NCBI GenBank assembly: GCA_025462755.1
Contig: JAOAPF010000400.1
Location: 1 to 45,137, forward strand
Source of the DNA: Edaphobacter sp.
Lineage (GTDB): Bacteria; Acidobacteriota; Terriglobia; Terriglobales; Acidobacteriaceae
Direction: 5' to 3'
Length of the DNA: 45,137 nt
Below, piece after piece: positions 1-7,934 of this stretch; positions within the stretch are counted from its first letter, which is position 1, and each line of letters opens with the position of its first letter. The notes under the pieces were generated by a model. It had not been told where the DNA came from. It saw only the letters and a program-made list of their open reading frames with translations, and did no database searches. A program made the translations under genes and the position numbers.

Positions 1-290
1 TGAATCGCCTCATCCACGCCGTTGGTCAGCACCACCTGCTCCGTCTGCAATCCGAAATGCTTCGCGACGATTTGCTCCACCGGCTCCCGCTCCGGATACT
101 TCGATAATCCCTCCGCAGTCACCGTGCGCAGTCTCTCCATCACTCTCGGTGAAGGCCCAAAAGTGTTCTCGTTGAAGTCCAGCCGTAACGCAGTACGTCC
201 TGCCAGTGGAGGATGATACTCCGGCATCGCCAACACCGCCTTACGCGGCTTCACCGCCCCCAAATTTGTAGCAGTATCAGTCACAATCAT
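1..290 (-). CDS. hisC: Histidinol-phosphate aminotransferase, N-terminal part
   Basis: The minus strand reads an open N-terminal segment of about 96 codons that runs off the window. It matches the start of a fold-type I PLP aminotransferase of the HisC kind: a leader, then LDFNENTFGPSP, a KYPE stretch and the start of the TNGVDEAI cofactor-binding region. HisC transaminates imidazole-acetol phosphate to histidinol phosphate using glutamate, in the cytoplasm. The ATG overlaps the hisD stop (ATGA), which indicates translational coupling and the same transcript. The catalytic lysine and C-terminus lie outside the window, so a close paralogue cannot be excluded from the sequence alone, but operon position supports hisC. 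Confidence 0.88.
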   Translation of the reverse strand, partial: MIVTDTATNLGAVKPRKAVLAMPEYHPPLAGRTALRLDFNENTFGPSPRVMERLRTVTAEGLSKYPEREPVEQIVAKHFGLQTEQVVLTNGVDEAI

Positions 291-1546
291 TGCATCCTCA
301 CTCGCACGCTCTCGGCGTGTCCTGTCAAGCCCTCGGCCGCAGCCAGTGCAATTGCATGCGGGCCCATCTGCTTCAGACCTTGTCGCGTGTACTTCTGCAC
401 CGTGATCACCTTCACAAAATCCATTACACTCAACCCGCCACGCACGCGGCCAACCCGTCCCGTGGGCAGCACATGATTCGGTCCGGAGACGTAGTCCCCC
501 ATCGACTGCGGCGAATGCTCTCCAACAAACACGGACCCAGCATTACGAATCCACTTCAGATCGTCCGCCGTATCTACTGTTAGATGCTCCGGTGCCAGGC
601 GGTTCGTCAGCTTTCGTGCCTCGCGAACCGTAGCAGTTACAAATATACAGCCCTGAGCGCCAAGCGCCTGCTTAGCAACTGCATTTCCTCTTGCTTGACT
701 CTTCACCTGCGCTGCAACTTCACTCGCCAACACCACGTTGCTCGTAATCAACACAGCAAGTGCCTCAGGATCATGCTCCGCCTGCGCAACCAGATCGGCC
801 GCAATCCCAACCGCGCTCCCTGCCTCGCTGGTGACGACAATCTCCGTCGGCCCTGCGGGCATATCGATCCCGCACTCACTCGAAGCCAGCACCTTTGCCG
901 CCGTTACAAAAAGGTTCCCCGGGCCTACAACCTTATCGACGCGCCCAATCGTAGCCGTCCCAAACGCCATCGCCGCAATCGCCTGCGCTCCACCCACTCG
1001 ATAAAACTCCGTCACCCCGGCGAGCCACGCAGCCGCCATAGTCTCTTTCGCAGGCTTTGGCGAACACACCACAATCCTCTCCACCCCTGCCACCTGCGCC
1101 GGTGTCACCGTCATCAGCAACGTCGAAGGAAGCGGATACCGTCCCCCCGGCACATAACAACCCACACTCCCCAGCGGTCGAACAATCTGTCCCGTCTTCA
1201 CTCCTGCCGACGGAGAAATCGTCCATTCCTGCGGCAGCTGCGCCTCAGCGAACGCAAGAATATTTCCCCGAGCCACCATCATCGCCGCCTGCAACGTCGG
1301 AGCAGTCGCCTCCCACGCGGCCTTCATCTCATCGCGAGAGACCAGCAATGCCTGCCTCTTCTCAAGTCCGTCGAACTCAGCTGCATACTTCAGCAACGCC
1401 CGATCGCCGTTCCTGCGCACCTCGGCAAGAATGCGTCGCACCACCGGCTCAACGCGCGCCGTATTCACAGCCCCGCGTCGCTCCAATGTCTCGATCAGCA
1501 CATCCGCCGCCGCCTTGCCGCGACCAAAGGTTTTCACCAGCTTCAT
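287..1546 (-). CDS. hisD: Histidinol dehydrogenase
   Basis: HisD catalyses the last two steps of histidine synthesis, histidinol to histidinal to histidine, with NAD and a zinc ion. The 419-residue product has the usual family length. It shows PGGRYPLPST, the GPGNLFVTAAK segment, DMPAGPTEIVV, AQAEHDPEA and LAPEHLTV, which carry the known catalytic Glu-His pair and metal ligands. A GTG at 1549 also opens the frame, but the next codon ATG at 1546 sits 7 bases after GGAG and was preferred. It lies 58 bases after hisG and overlaps hisC by 4 bases, so it is the third gene of the his operon. Confidence 0.96.
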   Translation of the reverse strand: MKLVKTFGRGKAAADVLIETLERRGAVNTARVEPVVRRILAEVRRNGDRALLKYAAEFDGLEKRQALLVSRDEMKAAWEATAPTLQAAMMVARGNILAFAEAQLPQEWTISPSAGVKTGQIVRPLGSVGCYVPGGRYPLPSTLLMTVTPAQVAGVERIVVCSPKPAKETMAAAWLAGVTEFYRVGGAQAIAAMAFGTATIGRVDKVVGPGNLFVTAAKVLASSECGIDMPAGPTEIVVTSEAGSAVGIAADLVAQAEHDPEALAVLITSNVVLASEVAAQVKSQARGNAVAKQALGAQGCIFVTATVREARKLTNRLAPEHLTVDTADDLKWIRNAGSVFVGEHSPQSMGDYVSGPNHVLPTGRVGRVRGGLSVMDFVKVITVQKYTRQGLKQMGPHAIALAAAEGLTGHAESVRVRMQ

Positions 1547-1604
1547 CACAAAACTCCAAGAACAGCCGTAGCTATTGTCATTAGCTCTAGCTGAAAGCTG
1601 TTAC

Positions 1605-2486
1605 CTACAGCACAACCTTACTCAACGGATATTCCACAATTCCCGTCGCTCCAGCCGCCTTCAGCTTTGGAATCACATCGCGCACCAGCGCCTCATCCAG
1701 AATCGTATTCAGAGCCACCCACTCAGCATCGCTCAACTGCGAAACTGTCGGCGAGTTCAATGCCGGCAGTACCCCAATGACCTTTGGCAGATCGGCCTTC
1801 CGCGCATTCAGCATCAAGCCGACTCGCCCCTGCGCCGCAATCGCCGCGTTCAACATCAACGAGATGTTGTCGATCTTCTTGCGCTTCCACTCATCCTTGT
1901 AAGCAGTCTTATTCGCGATCAGCTGCGTCTCGCTCTCCATCAGCGTCTCGATGATGCGCAGCCGATTCGCCCGCAGCGAAGACCCAGTCTCGGTGACCTC
2001 GACAATCGCATCGGCCAGCGTAGGCGGCTTTACCTCAGTCGCGCCCCAACTAAACTCCACCGTGACCGGAATATTTTTCCCAGCAAAATATCGCTTCGTA
2101 AATTCGACCAGTTCAGTCGCGATAATCTTTCCCGCCAGGTCCTCCGGCTTCTGGAACGGCGAATCCTCCGGCACAGCAAGCACCCACTTCACCTTCTGCC
2201 GGCTCTGCTTGGAGTAGGTAAGACTCGTCACAAACTCCACGTCTGTCTGGTTCTCAAGGACCCAGTCATTTCCAGTCAATCCGGCGTCCAGCGCGCCATG
2301 CTCGACATATCGAGCCATCTCCTGCGCCCGCACCAGCATGCACTCAATCTCCGCGTCATCGACCGAAGGGAAGTAGCTCCGCCCATTCGCGAAGATCCTC
2401 CAGCCCGCTCGCTCAAACAGCGCAATCGTCGCATCCTGAAGGCTACCCTTGGGAATTCCCAGCTTCAACTTTCTCGTCTCGCTCAC
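1605..2486 (-). CDS. hisG: ATP phosphoribosyltransferase, long form
   Basis: HisG joins ATP and PRPP in the first and feedback-controlled step of histidine synthesis. At about 293 residues it is the long form, in which a C-terminal ACT-like domain binds histidine, so no hisZ partner is needed. Visible motifs are [12 protein letters not shown] at the N-terminus and the PRPP-binding segment [15 protein letters not shown] in the middle. The frame is open upstream, but the GTG at 2486 overlaps the hisI stop (GTGA) and follows GGGGAGGCGAA, a good ribosome site, so it was chosen over the earlier ATG at 2531. It is second in the operon, coupled to hisI. Confidence 0.95.
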   Translation of the reverse strand: MSETRKLKLGIPKGSLQDATIALFERAGWRIFANGRSYFPSVDDAEIECMLVRAQEMARYVEHGALDAGLTGNDWVLENQTDVEFVTSLTYSKQSRQKVKWVLAVPEDSPFQKPEDLAGKIIATELVEFTKRYFAGKNIPVTVEFSWGATEVKPPTLADAIVEVTETGSSLRANRLRIIETLMESETQLIANKTAYKDEWKRKKIDNISLMLNAAIAAQGRVGLMLNARKADLPKVIGVLPALNSPTVSQLSDAEWVALNTILDEALVRDVIPKLKAAGATGIVEYPLSKVVL

Positions 2487-2836
2487 TTCGCCTCCCCTCT
2501 GATCTCCAGGCCAATGTTCTTCGTAAAGCAACTCACCGTACCCTCATGGCACACCAGCCCATCTCCTTCAACTTCAACCTTGAACAGAAGAGCATCATTG
2601 TCGCAGTCGGTCGAAGCCTCAATTACCCGCAGCCGATTGCCGCTGGTCTCGCCCTTCATCCAAAGCTTCTGCCGCGTCCGGCTCCAGAACGTGACAAACC
2701 CAGTCTCGAGCGTCTTCGCGTAACTCACTTCATTCAAAAAGCCGAGCATCAACATCTCGCCCGTCTTCGCGTCCTGGACTATGCCTGGAACCAGGCCATC
2801 CATCTTTGCAAAATCAATGCTAACTGTATTGATCAT
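2483..2836 (-). CDS. hisI: Phosphoribosyl-AMP cyclohydrolase
   Basis: HisI opens the purine ring of phosphoribosyl-AMP, the third step of histidine synthesis. The product is about 117 residues and is the stand-alone cyclohydrolase without a fused HisE pyrophosphatase. It shows [17 protein letters not shown], the metal-binding DCDNDALLF and the second cysteine motif CHEGTVSCF. Two earlier in-frame ATGs exist (2863 and 2842). The ATG at 2836 has AGGAG 8 bases upstream and was chosen; the one at 2842 is only 2 bases from it. It is the first structural gene of the operon and begins 33 bases after the T run of the attenuator terminator. Confidence 0.94.
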   Translation of the reverse strand: MINTVSIDFAKMDGLVPGIVQDAKTGEMLMLGFLNEVSYAKTLETGFVTFWSRTRQKLWMKGETSGNRLRVIEASTDCDNDALLFKVEVEGDGLVCHEGTVSCFTKNIGLEIRGEAK

Positions 2837-2865
2837 TCTCATCTCTCCTGGTTTTACCTTCACGC

Positions 2866-2907
2866 AAGAAAAAGGCCCGCTCGCGGTATGCGCGTTAGCG
2901 GGCCTTT
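2866..2907 (-). terminator. his operon attenuator terminator
   Basis: On the minus strand AAAGGCCCGCT (2907-2897) pairs perfectly over 11 bp with AGCGGGCCTTT (2881-2871). The 15-base loop contains CGCG/CGCG, which can extend the stem, and the hairpin is followed by TTTTTCTT (T run 2873-2869). It lies between the His-rich leader peptide and hisI, so it would stop transcription before the structural genes. It is segment 3:4 of the attenuator. Confidence 0.88.
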
Positions 2908-2974
2908 CGAAATCCTGAGTAAGCGCTTGTTACTTCGCTACACCGGACACAGCCGCCAACACGCTCTCCGCGTG
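2890..2974 (-). promoter_or_regulatory. his attenuator antiterminator and pause hairpin
   Basis: Segment 1 (2974-2970, CACGC, in the last His codons) can pair with GCGTG (2964-2960). Segment 2 (2964-2953, GCGTGTTGGCGG) can pair along all 12 bases, with two G-U pairs, with segment 3 (2901-2890, CCGCTAACGCGC). Segment 3 contains five bases of the terminator 5' arm plus its loop, so 2:3 and 3:4 are mutually exclusive. This is the arrangement known from enterobacterial his and trp leaders. The pairings are read directly from sequence; the regulatory behaviour is inferred. Confidence 0.82.
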
Positions 2975-3013
2975 ATGATGGTGATGCCCGTGATGGAGGT
3001 GCAGCAAGCTCAT
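2930..3013 (-). CDS. hisL: his operon leader peptide
   Basis: This 27-codon reading frame encodes a peptide with His at residues 5, 7, 8 and 10-14 (LHLHHGHHHHH), that is 8 His in 10 codons using both CAC and CAT, and ends at TAA. It lies directly upstream of a terminator and antiterminator pair and of hisI. Its likely role is not the peptide itself: a ribosome stalling there when charged tRNA-His is scarce would free the antiterminator. There is no Shine-Dalgarno sequence. The ATG is 9 bases after a -10 box, so the message may be nearly leaderless. An in-frame ATG at 3040 lies between the -35 and -10 boxes and would not be transcribed from this promoter. Confidence 0.88.
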   Translation of the reverse strand: MSLLHLHHGHHHHHAESVLAAVSGVAK

Positions 3014-3022
3014 CTCTATTTC

Positions 3023-3051
3023 AGAGTAGCTTTCAGCCATCGAGAAGTCAA
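3023..3051 (-). promoter_or_regulatory. Sigma-70-type promoter of the his operon
   Basis: On the minus strand TTGACT (3051-3046) and TACTCT (3028-3023) are separated by exactly 17 bases. Transcription should start near 3016, only 2-4 bases before the leader-peptide ATG. The divergent gene at 3164 has the same -10 box with the same spacing, which supports both calls. Confidence 0.65.
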
Positions 3052-3097
3052 ATCATCTGCGCCAAATTTCACCATATAGCGAATCGCAAACTTGTCG

Positions 3098-3126
3098 TTG
3101 ACGGACCCAGCGCGCTCTCGTACTCT
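3098..3126 (+). promoter_or_regulatory. Promoter of the ComEA-like gene
   Basis: TTGACG (3098-3103), a 17-base spacer and TACTCT (3121-3126) precede the HHH gene. The predicted start near 3133 gives a 5' leader of about 30 bases that includes AAGGAG. It is divergent from the his promoter, with 46 bases between the two -35 boxes. Confidence 0.6.
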
Positions 3127-3163
3127 TCCGCAGTAAGATACCGACCCCACAAGGAGATCCTCA

Positions 3164-3472
3164 ATGTTCGACCTTCGCCGCAAGCTGCTTGCCGCCGCCC
3201 TCCTGTTCGCCGTAAGCCCCGTCTTTACTCCAGCCCAGACCGCCAAACCTGCAGCAGCCACAGCGGCTGCCACCGCAACACCGCTCGACATCAACACCGC
3301 GACAGCCGACCAGCTCAAGGCCTTCCCCGGCATCGGCGACGCCTACTCCAAGCGCATCATCGACGGCCGTCCCTACACCGCCAAGAACCAACTCGTCTCC
3401 CGCGGCATTCTCCCGCAGGCCACGTACAACAAGATCAAGGACCAGATCATCGCCAGCCGCCCCAAGAAGTAG
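3164..3472 (+). CDS. Exported helix-hairpin-helix (ComEA-like) protein
   Basis: The 102-residue protein has a signal peptide (MFDLRRKLLAAALLFAV, cleavage likely near residue 24), an Ala/Thr-rich linker, and one helix-hairpin-helix unit from about residue 41. The unit begins LDINTATADQLKAFPGIG and continues through DAYSKRII. This resembles the C-terminal DNA-binding half of ComEA, which binds incoming DNA outside the membrane during competence. AAGGAG 7 bases before the ATG fixes the start. No other competence gene is nearby, so a role in DNA uptake is only an inference from the domain. It stands alone, divergent from the his operon. Confidence 0.8.
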   Translation: MFDLRRKLLAAALLFAVSPVFTPAQTAKPAAATAAATATPLDINTATADQLKAFPGIGDAYSKRIIDGRPYTAKNQLVSRGILPQATYNKIKDQIIASRPKK

Positions 3473-3499
3473 CCGCAACAATTTCGGGTCAGAACTCAG

Positions 3500-3532
3500 G
3501 GCTGGCTGAATTAAGATGACAGCCAGTCCTTT
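3500..3532 (+). terminator. Probable terminator of the ComEA-like gene
   Basis: CTGGCTG (3502-3508) pairs with CAGCCAG (3520-3526), with flanking GG/CC partly extending the stem, and TTTCTTG follows. It lies 27 bases after the stop. The T run is short. Confidence 0.45.
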
Positions 3533-3780
3533 CTTGTATTCCAGCTCTCGCACGCACGCGCCTTCGTCGACATGCCGTCTAGCCTCGCAGCCATCCCCTC
3601 ATGCCGATATTGGTTCGAATCGAAGGCGCCCGCCCCGCGGAGCCATGGAGCTCATGTCCCCCAATCTAGCCATTGTCACGTTCGATTCCAGTGTCGCTTG
3701 CCATCATTGAATCGTTTAGAGTTGATGCACTTAGGGTTTTCGACTCAACGGGCACCGGCGAGCCGACGAACCAGAAAACC
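3533..3780. other. Intergenic region, no gene seen
   Basis: Short reading frames here continue into or overlap the lipoprotein frame and have no ribosome site or conserved motif. No promoter with good boxes was found, although the region must carry the signals for the DUF4397 gene. Nothing else is supported. Confidence 0.5.
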
Positions 3781-4527
3781 ATGGTCGCTAAAGCCTCCCA
3801 ACTCGACCGTCCTGCCGCTCGTCTCATCGCTGCCGTCGCGATCCTCGGGATGCTAACCGGCTGCGGGGCCATCGTCAGCTCCGCTCCCGAGGCGCACGTT
3901 CGCATCATCAACGCTACCCCCGATGCTCCACGGCTCGATCTGTATCAGGACTCCAACGCTCTTGCCTTCAACCTCGATTTCGGCACCGTCACCTCCTATA
4001 TCCGGCTTACTCCAGGCGCCTACAACATCACTGCCAATACCGCCGGAACCAGGCAGGTTCTCTCCACCGCGAAAACCACCTTTACCACCACGGGTCAATA
4101 CACCGTCCTTATCGGCAACACCGCAGCCAGCCTGCAGCAGTTAACCTTGGCAGACCAGAGCCAGCCCGCACCACCCGGCCAGACCGCGCTCCGTTTCATC
4201 AACCAGGCCACGCGCACCGCTGCCGTCGACATCTATCTCATCCCCGCCGGGCAAAAAATCAGCGCCGTTAATCCCCTTGTCAGTGGCATCGCCTTCGGCG
4301 CAAACACCGGCTACGTTAATATCCCCACCGGCACCTACAGTCTCGCCATGCTTCTCGCCGGAACCATCACCGGCAGCACCACCATCGCGACCTACACCGG
4401 ACCTCAGGTGACCTACTCGGCCGGCGCCGCCCGCACCGTTATCCTCATCGATTCGTCGCCCGTCAATGCCCCAGGCATCAAGGTCATCACGGCGAATGAC
4501 TTTGATCCTCCCGGCACCGTCGACTGA
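3781..4527 (+). CDS. DUF4397 lipoprotein
   Basis: The 248-residue product begins with a lipoprotein signal peptide ending in GMLTGCG, with the lipobox cysteine near residue 28. It is followed by two DUF4397-type units. The first starts at VRIINATPDAPRLDLYQD and the second at ALRFINQATRTAAVDIYLI; each continues with a Gly/Tyr-rich beta segment (TPGAYNIT, PTGTYSLA). DUF4397 proteins are secreted or surface beta-sandwich proteins of unknown function. The frame is open to 3673, but the ATG at 3781 directly precedes a typical signal peptide and was chosen; its ribosome site is weak. It is convergent with ahcY across a shared terminator. Confidence 0.82.
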   Translation: MVAKASQLDRPAARLIAAVAILGMLTGCGAIVSSAPEAHVRIINATPDAPRLDLYQDSNALAFNLDFGTVTSYIRLTPGAYNITANTAGTRQVLSTAKTTFTTTGQYTVLIGNTAASLQQLTLADQSQPAPPGQTALRFINQATRTAAVDIYLIPAGQKISAVNPLVSGIAFGANTGYVNIPTGTYSLAMLLAGTITGSTTIATYTGPQVTYSAGAARTVILIDSSPVNAPGIKVITANDFDPPGTVD

Positions 4528-4571
4528 TCGCGTCCCCGTCGCCGCCCCGATCTCAATGCACTAAAGCAAGC

Positions 4572-4608
4572 AAAAGGGCCGCGAGGAAATCTCCTCAGCG
4601 GCCCTTTT
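4572..4608. terminator. Bidirectional terminator between DUF4397 gene and ahcY
   Basis: AAAAGGGCCGC (4572-4582) pairs perfectly with GCGGCCCTTTT (4598-4608), and GAGGA/TCCTC extends the stem inside. A-rich and T-rich tracts on both sides let it work for both convergent genes. Confidence 0.85.
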
Positions 4609-4626
4609 CTTTCCCCTGCTAAAAAC

Positions 4627-6084
4627 CTAGTACCGGTAGTGATCTGACTTGTACGGCCCCTCCACCGGAACGCTCAGATAGTCCGCCTGCTTCTTCGAGA
4701 GCGTCGTCAGCTTCACGCCGATCTTCTCCAAATGCAGCCGTGCAACTTCTTCGTCCAGCTTCTTCGGCAAAATGTAGATCCCGACCTTGTACGTATCCTT
4801 GTTCTTCCACAGATCAAGTTGCGCCAGCGTCTGGTTCGCGAAGCTGTTCGACATCACGAAGCTCGGATGGCCCGTCGCGCAACCCAGGTTCACCAGCCGG
4901 CCCTCGGCCAGCACGAAGATGCTGTTGCCGCTCTCGAACGTGTACTTGTCCACCTGCGGCTTGATGTTCAGCTTCTTTACGCCCTTCAGCGCATTCAACG
5001 GCTCCATCTGGATCTCGTTATCGAAGTGGCCGATGTTGCATACAATCGCCTGGTCCTTCATTAGCTTCATGTGCTCCACCGTGATGATGTCCACGTTACC
5101 CGTGCAGGTCACGTAGATATCGCCGCGTCCCAGAGTCTCTTCGAGCGTCGTAACCTCATACCCTTCCATCGCGGCCTGCAGCGCATTGATCGGATCGATC
5201 TCCGTCACAATCACGCGTGCGCCAAGCCCACGCAGCGAAGCCGCCGAACCCTTGCCCACATCACCATACCCGCAGACCACCGCAACTTTACCCGCGATCA
5301 TCACGTCGGTCGCACGCTTGATACCGTCCACCAGCGACTCGCGGCAGCCATACAGATTGTCGAACTTCGACTTGGTCACCGAATCATTCACATTGATCGC
5401 AGGCACCAGCAGCTGGCCCTTCTCGAGCATCTGATACAGCCGGTGCACGCCCGTAGTCGTCTCTTCACTAACTCCACGCCACTCCTTCGCCACTTCCTGC
5501 CAGCGCGTCGGAGTCTCTGCGTAGATCTGCTTCAACAGATTCTTGATGACCTCTTCTTCGTGCGAGCCCGAAGGAGAATCCACCCATTTGTCGCCCTTCT
5601 CCAACTCCACACCCTTGTGGATCAGCAGCGTCACATCGCCGCCGTCATCGATCACAAGCTGTGGGCCCAGCGTACCGCCTTTGCCATCCGGGAAGCTAAG
5701 CGCCTGGTTCGTGCACCACCAGTACTCCTCCAGCGTCTCGCCCTTCCACGCAAACACCGGCACACCCGCCGCCGCAATCGCTGCCGCCGCATGGTCCTGT
5801 GTCGAAAAGATATTGCAGCTCGCCCAGCGCACATTTGCACCCAGCGCCACCATCGTCTCAATCAGCACGGCTGTCTGAATCGTCATGTGCAGCGAGCCCG
5901 TCACGCGAACGCCCGCCAGCGGTTTCCCCGCGGCATACTTATTCCGGATCGACATCAATCCCGGCATCTCCTGCTCGGCGATGTCGATCTCCTTGCGGCC
6001 AAAATCCGCCAGCGAAATGTCCGCTACTTTATAGTCAGCCGCCTTCTCTTGGACCGCAGTCTTATCCACTGTTGCTGTCGCCAT
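4627..6084 (-). CDS. ahcY: Adenosylhomocysteinase
   Basis: This enzyme splits S-adenosylhomocysteine, the product of SAM-dependent methylations, into adenosine and homocysteine with tightly bound NAD. The 485-residue protein has all family landmarks: [16 protein letters not shown] (substrate domain), [29 protein letters not shown], the NAD-binding [11 protein letters not shown] near residues 271-281, and the C-terminal KSDHYRY. It has the insertion near residues 150-190 seen in the long bacterial form. AGGTGCAGGA precedes the ATG. metK lies 4.6 kb away on the same strand, completing part of the SAM cycle. The 155-base upstream gap shows no recognisable SAH riboswitch. Confidence 0.97.
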   Translation of the reverse strand: MATATVDKTAVQEKAADYKVADISLADFGRKEIDIAEQEMPGLMSIRNKYAAGKPLAGVRVTGSLHMTIQTAVLIETMVALGANVRWASCNIFSTQDHAAAAIAAAGVPVFAWKGETLEEYWWCTNQALSFPDGKGGTLGPQLVIDDGGDVTLLIHKGVELEKGDKWVDSPSGSHEEEVIKNLLKQIYAETPTRWQEVAKEWRGVSEETTTGVHRLYQMLEKGQLLVPAINVNDSVTKSKFDNLYGCRESLVDGIKRATDVMIAGKVAVVCGYGDVGKGSAASLRGLGARVIVTEIDPINALQAAMEGYEVTTLEETLGRGDIYVTCTGNVDIITVEHMKLMKDQAIVCNIGHFDNEIQMEPLNALKGVKKLNIKPQVDKYTFESGNSIFVLAEGRLVNLGCATGHPSFVMSNSFANQTLAQLDLWKNKDTYKVGIYILPKKLDEEVARLHLEKIGVKLTTLSKKQADYLSVPVEGPYKSDHYRY

Positions 6085-6239
6085 TCCTGCACCTCATCTC
6101 AAAATTATGAATTCGTTACGATCCGTTCCAGAATAACAGTTTGAGCAGTGATTTCGGCTCTTCCTGTGTTGCATGTTTAAGTAAAAAGCACTCCTTTCAA
6201 CCACATCAAAGCCACAATCATTTCCCGGACAATATATTT

Positions 6240-7550
6240 TCATGAGGCTTTCAAACGCCCCGGTCTCCCCACAGCGAGACTCAACATCGCCGCAATCAAC
6301 GCCAGCCCGCCAACCAGGTACAGCCCGCCCGCGTAACTATGGGTGGCGTCCCGCAATCGCCCCGTCACATACGGCCCCAGAAATCCCCCGCACGCACCGA
6401 TCATCGTAATCATCGCAACTCCGCCGGCCGCCGCCGCCCCTCCAATCATCCGTGTCGCCAGCGCCCAGAAAGGCCCCATGGTGCTCCAAAGCCCAATCGC
6501 AACAACCGACATAGCGCACAACGCCACCGCGATGCTCTGTGCCTGCGCCGCCCACGCGAACCCAACCCCCGCGAGCGCCATACAACCTGCGAGATGCCCT
6601 CGCCTCTCATTCCATCGGTCCGAAGTCCACCCCAGCACCACGGTAAAGATCGCCGCCAGAAGGTACGGCACCGTCGCATACCGCGCAATCAAACTCGCGT
6701 CCCTGCCATTACCATGCGTCAATCCGCTAAGAATCAATGGCATCCACAAATTGACGGTATACACCCCGATCTGAATGATGATGTACACCCCAGCCAGCAA
6801 CCACACCGCAGGCAGCCTGAACGCATCGAGCAGATGGTGATGCTGCATCGCCCCATACCGCTCCTGATCCTCTCGCAACTCACTCTTCAGCCACGCTCTC
6901 TCCTCTGGCTTCAACCAGTCAGCCGCTTCCGGGCCATCCTTCAGCACAAACAACACAGAAATCCCCACCAGCACCGTCGGCACACCCTCAAACAAGAACA
7001 ACCACTGCCACCCGCTCAGGCCGTACAAGCCATCCATCTTCAGCAACGCGCTCGAAAGCGGCCCGCCCACCACCCCAGCCAGCGAAGTCGCCGTCATAAA
7101 CTTGGCCACCGCCCGCGCCCGTTCATGAGAAGGAAACCAGAAGGTCAGATAAAGCAGCATGCCAGGCACAAACCCGGCCTCAGCCACTCCAAGCAGAAAT
7201 CTCAAAAGATAAAACGACCCTGGCGACGAAACCCACACCATGCAGGCCGAAACCAGGCCCCAGGAAATCATGATCCGCGCAATCCATACCCGTGTCCCCA
7301 CCCGCCGCAGAATCAGGCTGCTTGGCAGATCGCAAAGCGCGTACCCAAGAAAAAATATCCCCGCGCCGGTCCCATACACCGTATTGCTGAAGTGAAGATC
7401 CCGCTGCATATCAATGGCCGCAAACCCCACGTTCACGCGGTCTAAAAACGCCACGATATACAGCAGAAACATGTAAGGAATCAGCCGCCACGAAATCTTC
7501 GCATACAGCGCGCGACCATCCACAGCCGATTCGTGAGCGACCTCTGCCAT
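6240..7550 (-). CDS. MFS transporter, anion:cation symporter type
   Basis: A 436-residue, 12-segment major facilitator. The N-terminal half has LLYIVAFLDRVNVGFA and the signature loop RRVGTRVWIARIM, followed by RFLLGVAEAGFVPGMLLYL, which is characteristic of the ACS subfamily (GudP/TtuB/ExuT-like). Members move sugar acids, tartrate or similar organic anions with protons across the inner membrane. A cytoplasmic loop of about 40 charged residues divides the halves (DGPEAADWLKPEERAWLK region). The substrate cannot be assigned: there is no adjacent catabolic gene. It is upstream of ahcY on the same strand, but the 155-base gap and unrelated role argue against co-function. Confidence 0.88.
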   Translation of the reverse strand: MAEVAHESAVDGRALYAKISWRLIPYMFLLYIVAFLDRVNVGFAAIDMQRDLHFSNTVYGTGAGIFFLGYALCDLPSSLILRRVGTRVWIARIMISWGLVSACMVWVSSPGSFYLLRFLLGVAEAGFVPGMLLYLTFWFPSHERARAVAKFMTATSLAGVVGGPLSSALLKMDGLYGLSGWQWLFLFEGVPTVLVGISVLFVLKDGPEAADWLKPEERAWLKSELREDQERYGAMQHHHLLDAFRLPAVWLLAGVYIIIQIGVYTVNLWMPLILSGLTHGNGRDASLIARYATVPYLLAAIFTVVLGWTSDRWNERRGHLAGCMALAGVGFAWAAQAQSIAVALCAMSVVAIGLWSTMGPFWALATRMIGGAAAAGGVAMITMIGACGGFLGPYVTGRLRDATHSYAGGLYLVGGLALIAAMLSLAVGRPGRLKAS

Positions 7551-7649
7551 CGCTCTACTCTACCCGCTCAGATTCCGATGGTCGACGCTAACTCAGTCCC
7601 CAAGACAAAAAGTGCGCAGACCAACATCATCAAAGAATACAATCACCCG

Positions 7650-7934
7650 ATGATCAGTTTTGGAAGGCTTTGGCGGAAAGTCATGGGAGTGGAACGTATT
7701 CCGCAGCACTGCCCCTCGCATTCCAAATACCTCGCAAATTGTTCGCATTGTCGATCAGCAGAGGCGCGCGTCGCGAAAACCTGGGGAGGTTACTGGAACT
7801 CTGGGAGTATGCAAGGCGCGGACGTCTCACCCGTCAGTTCCGACTCAGCATCCATTTCTCCTAGTTCTGAGTCCGGCTTCTCGGGCTTCGGAGGCGGAGC
7901 TAGTGGCGGAGGCGGAGCCAGCGGTGAGTTCTAG
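7650..7934 (+). CDS. Small Cys/His and Ser/Gly-rich hypothetical protein
   Basis: A possible 94-residue protein with no family I can name. It has a basic start (ISFGRLWRKV), a short Cys/His cluster (HCPSHSKYLANCSHC) that could bind metal, a Ser-rich stretch, and a Gly/Ser tail (GFGGGASGGGGASGEF). The tail resembles the low-complexity end of TPM-domain and similar small bacterial proteins. Its stop codon overlaps that of the convergent ada gene (shared CTAG), a common packing for real gene ends. The start is uncertain because the frame is open from 7533 and no clear ribosome site is seen. It could be a chance frame. Confidence 0.45.
   Translation: MISFGRLWRKVMGVERIPQHCPSHSKYLANCSHCRSAEARVAKTWGGYWNSGSMQGADVSPVSSDSASISPSSESGFSGFGGGASGGGGASGEF

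Noticed and set aside
584..1594. 336-residue plus-strand frame
   Set aside because: It is antisense to hisD, Arg/His/Ser-rich without motifs, and is a shadow caused by strong third-position C bias.
3014..3040. Upstream ATG at 3040 as the start of the his leader peptide
   Set aside because: It is in frame but lies between the -35 and -10 boxes of the only good promoter, so it would not be transcribed from it.
6085..6239. SAH riboswitch before ahcY
   Set aside because: The expected conserved core and paired stems are not visible in the 155-base gap; only a good ribosome site is seen.
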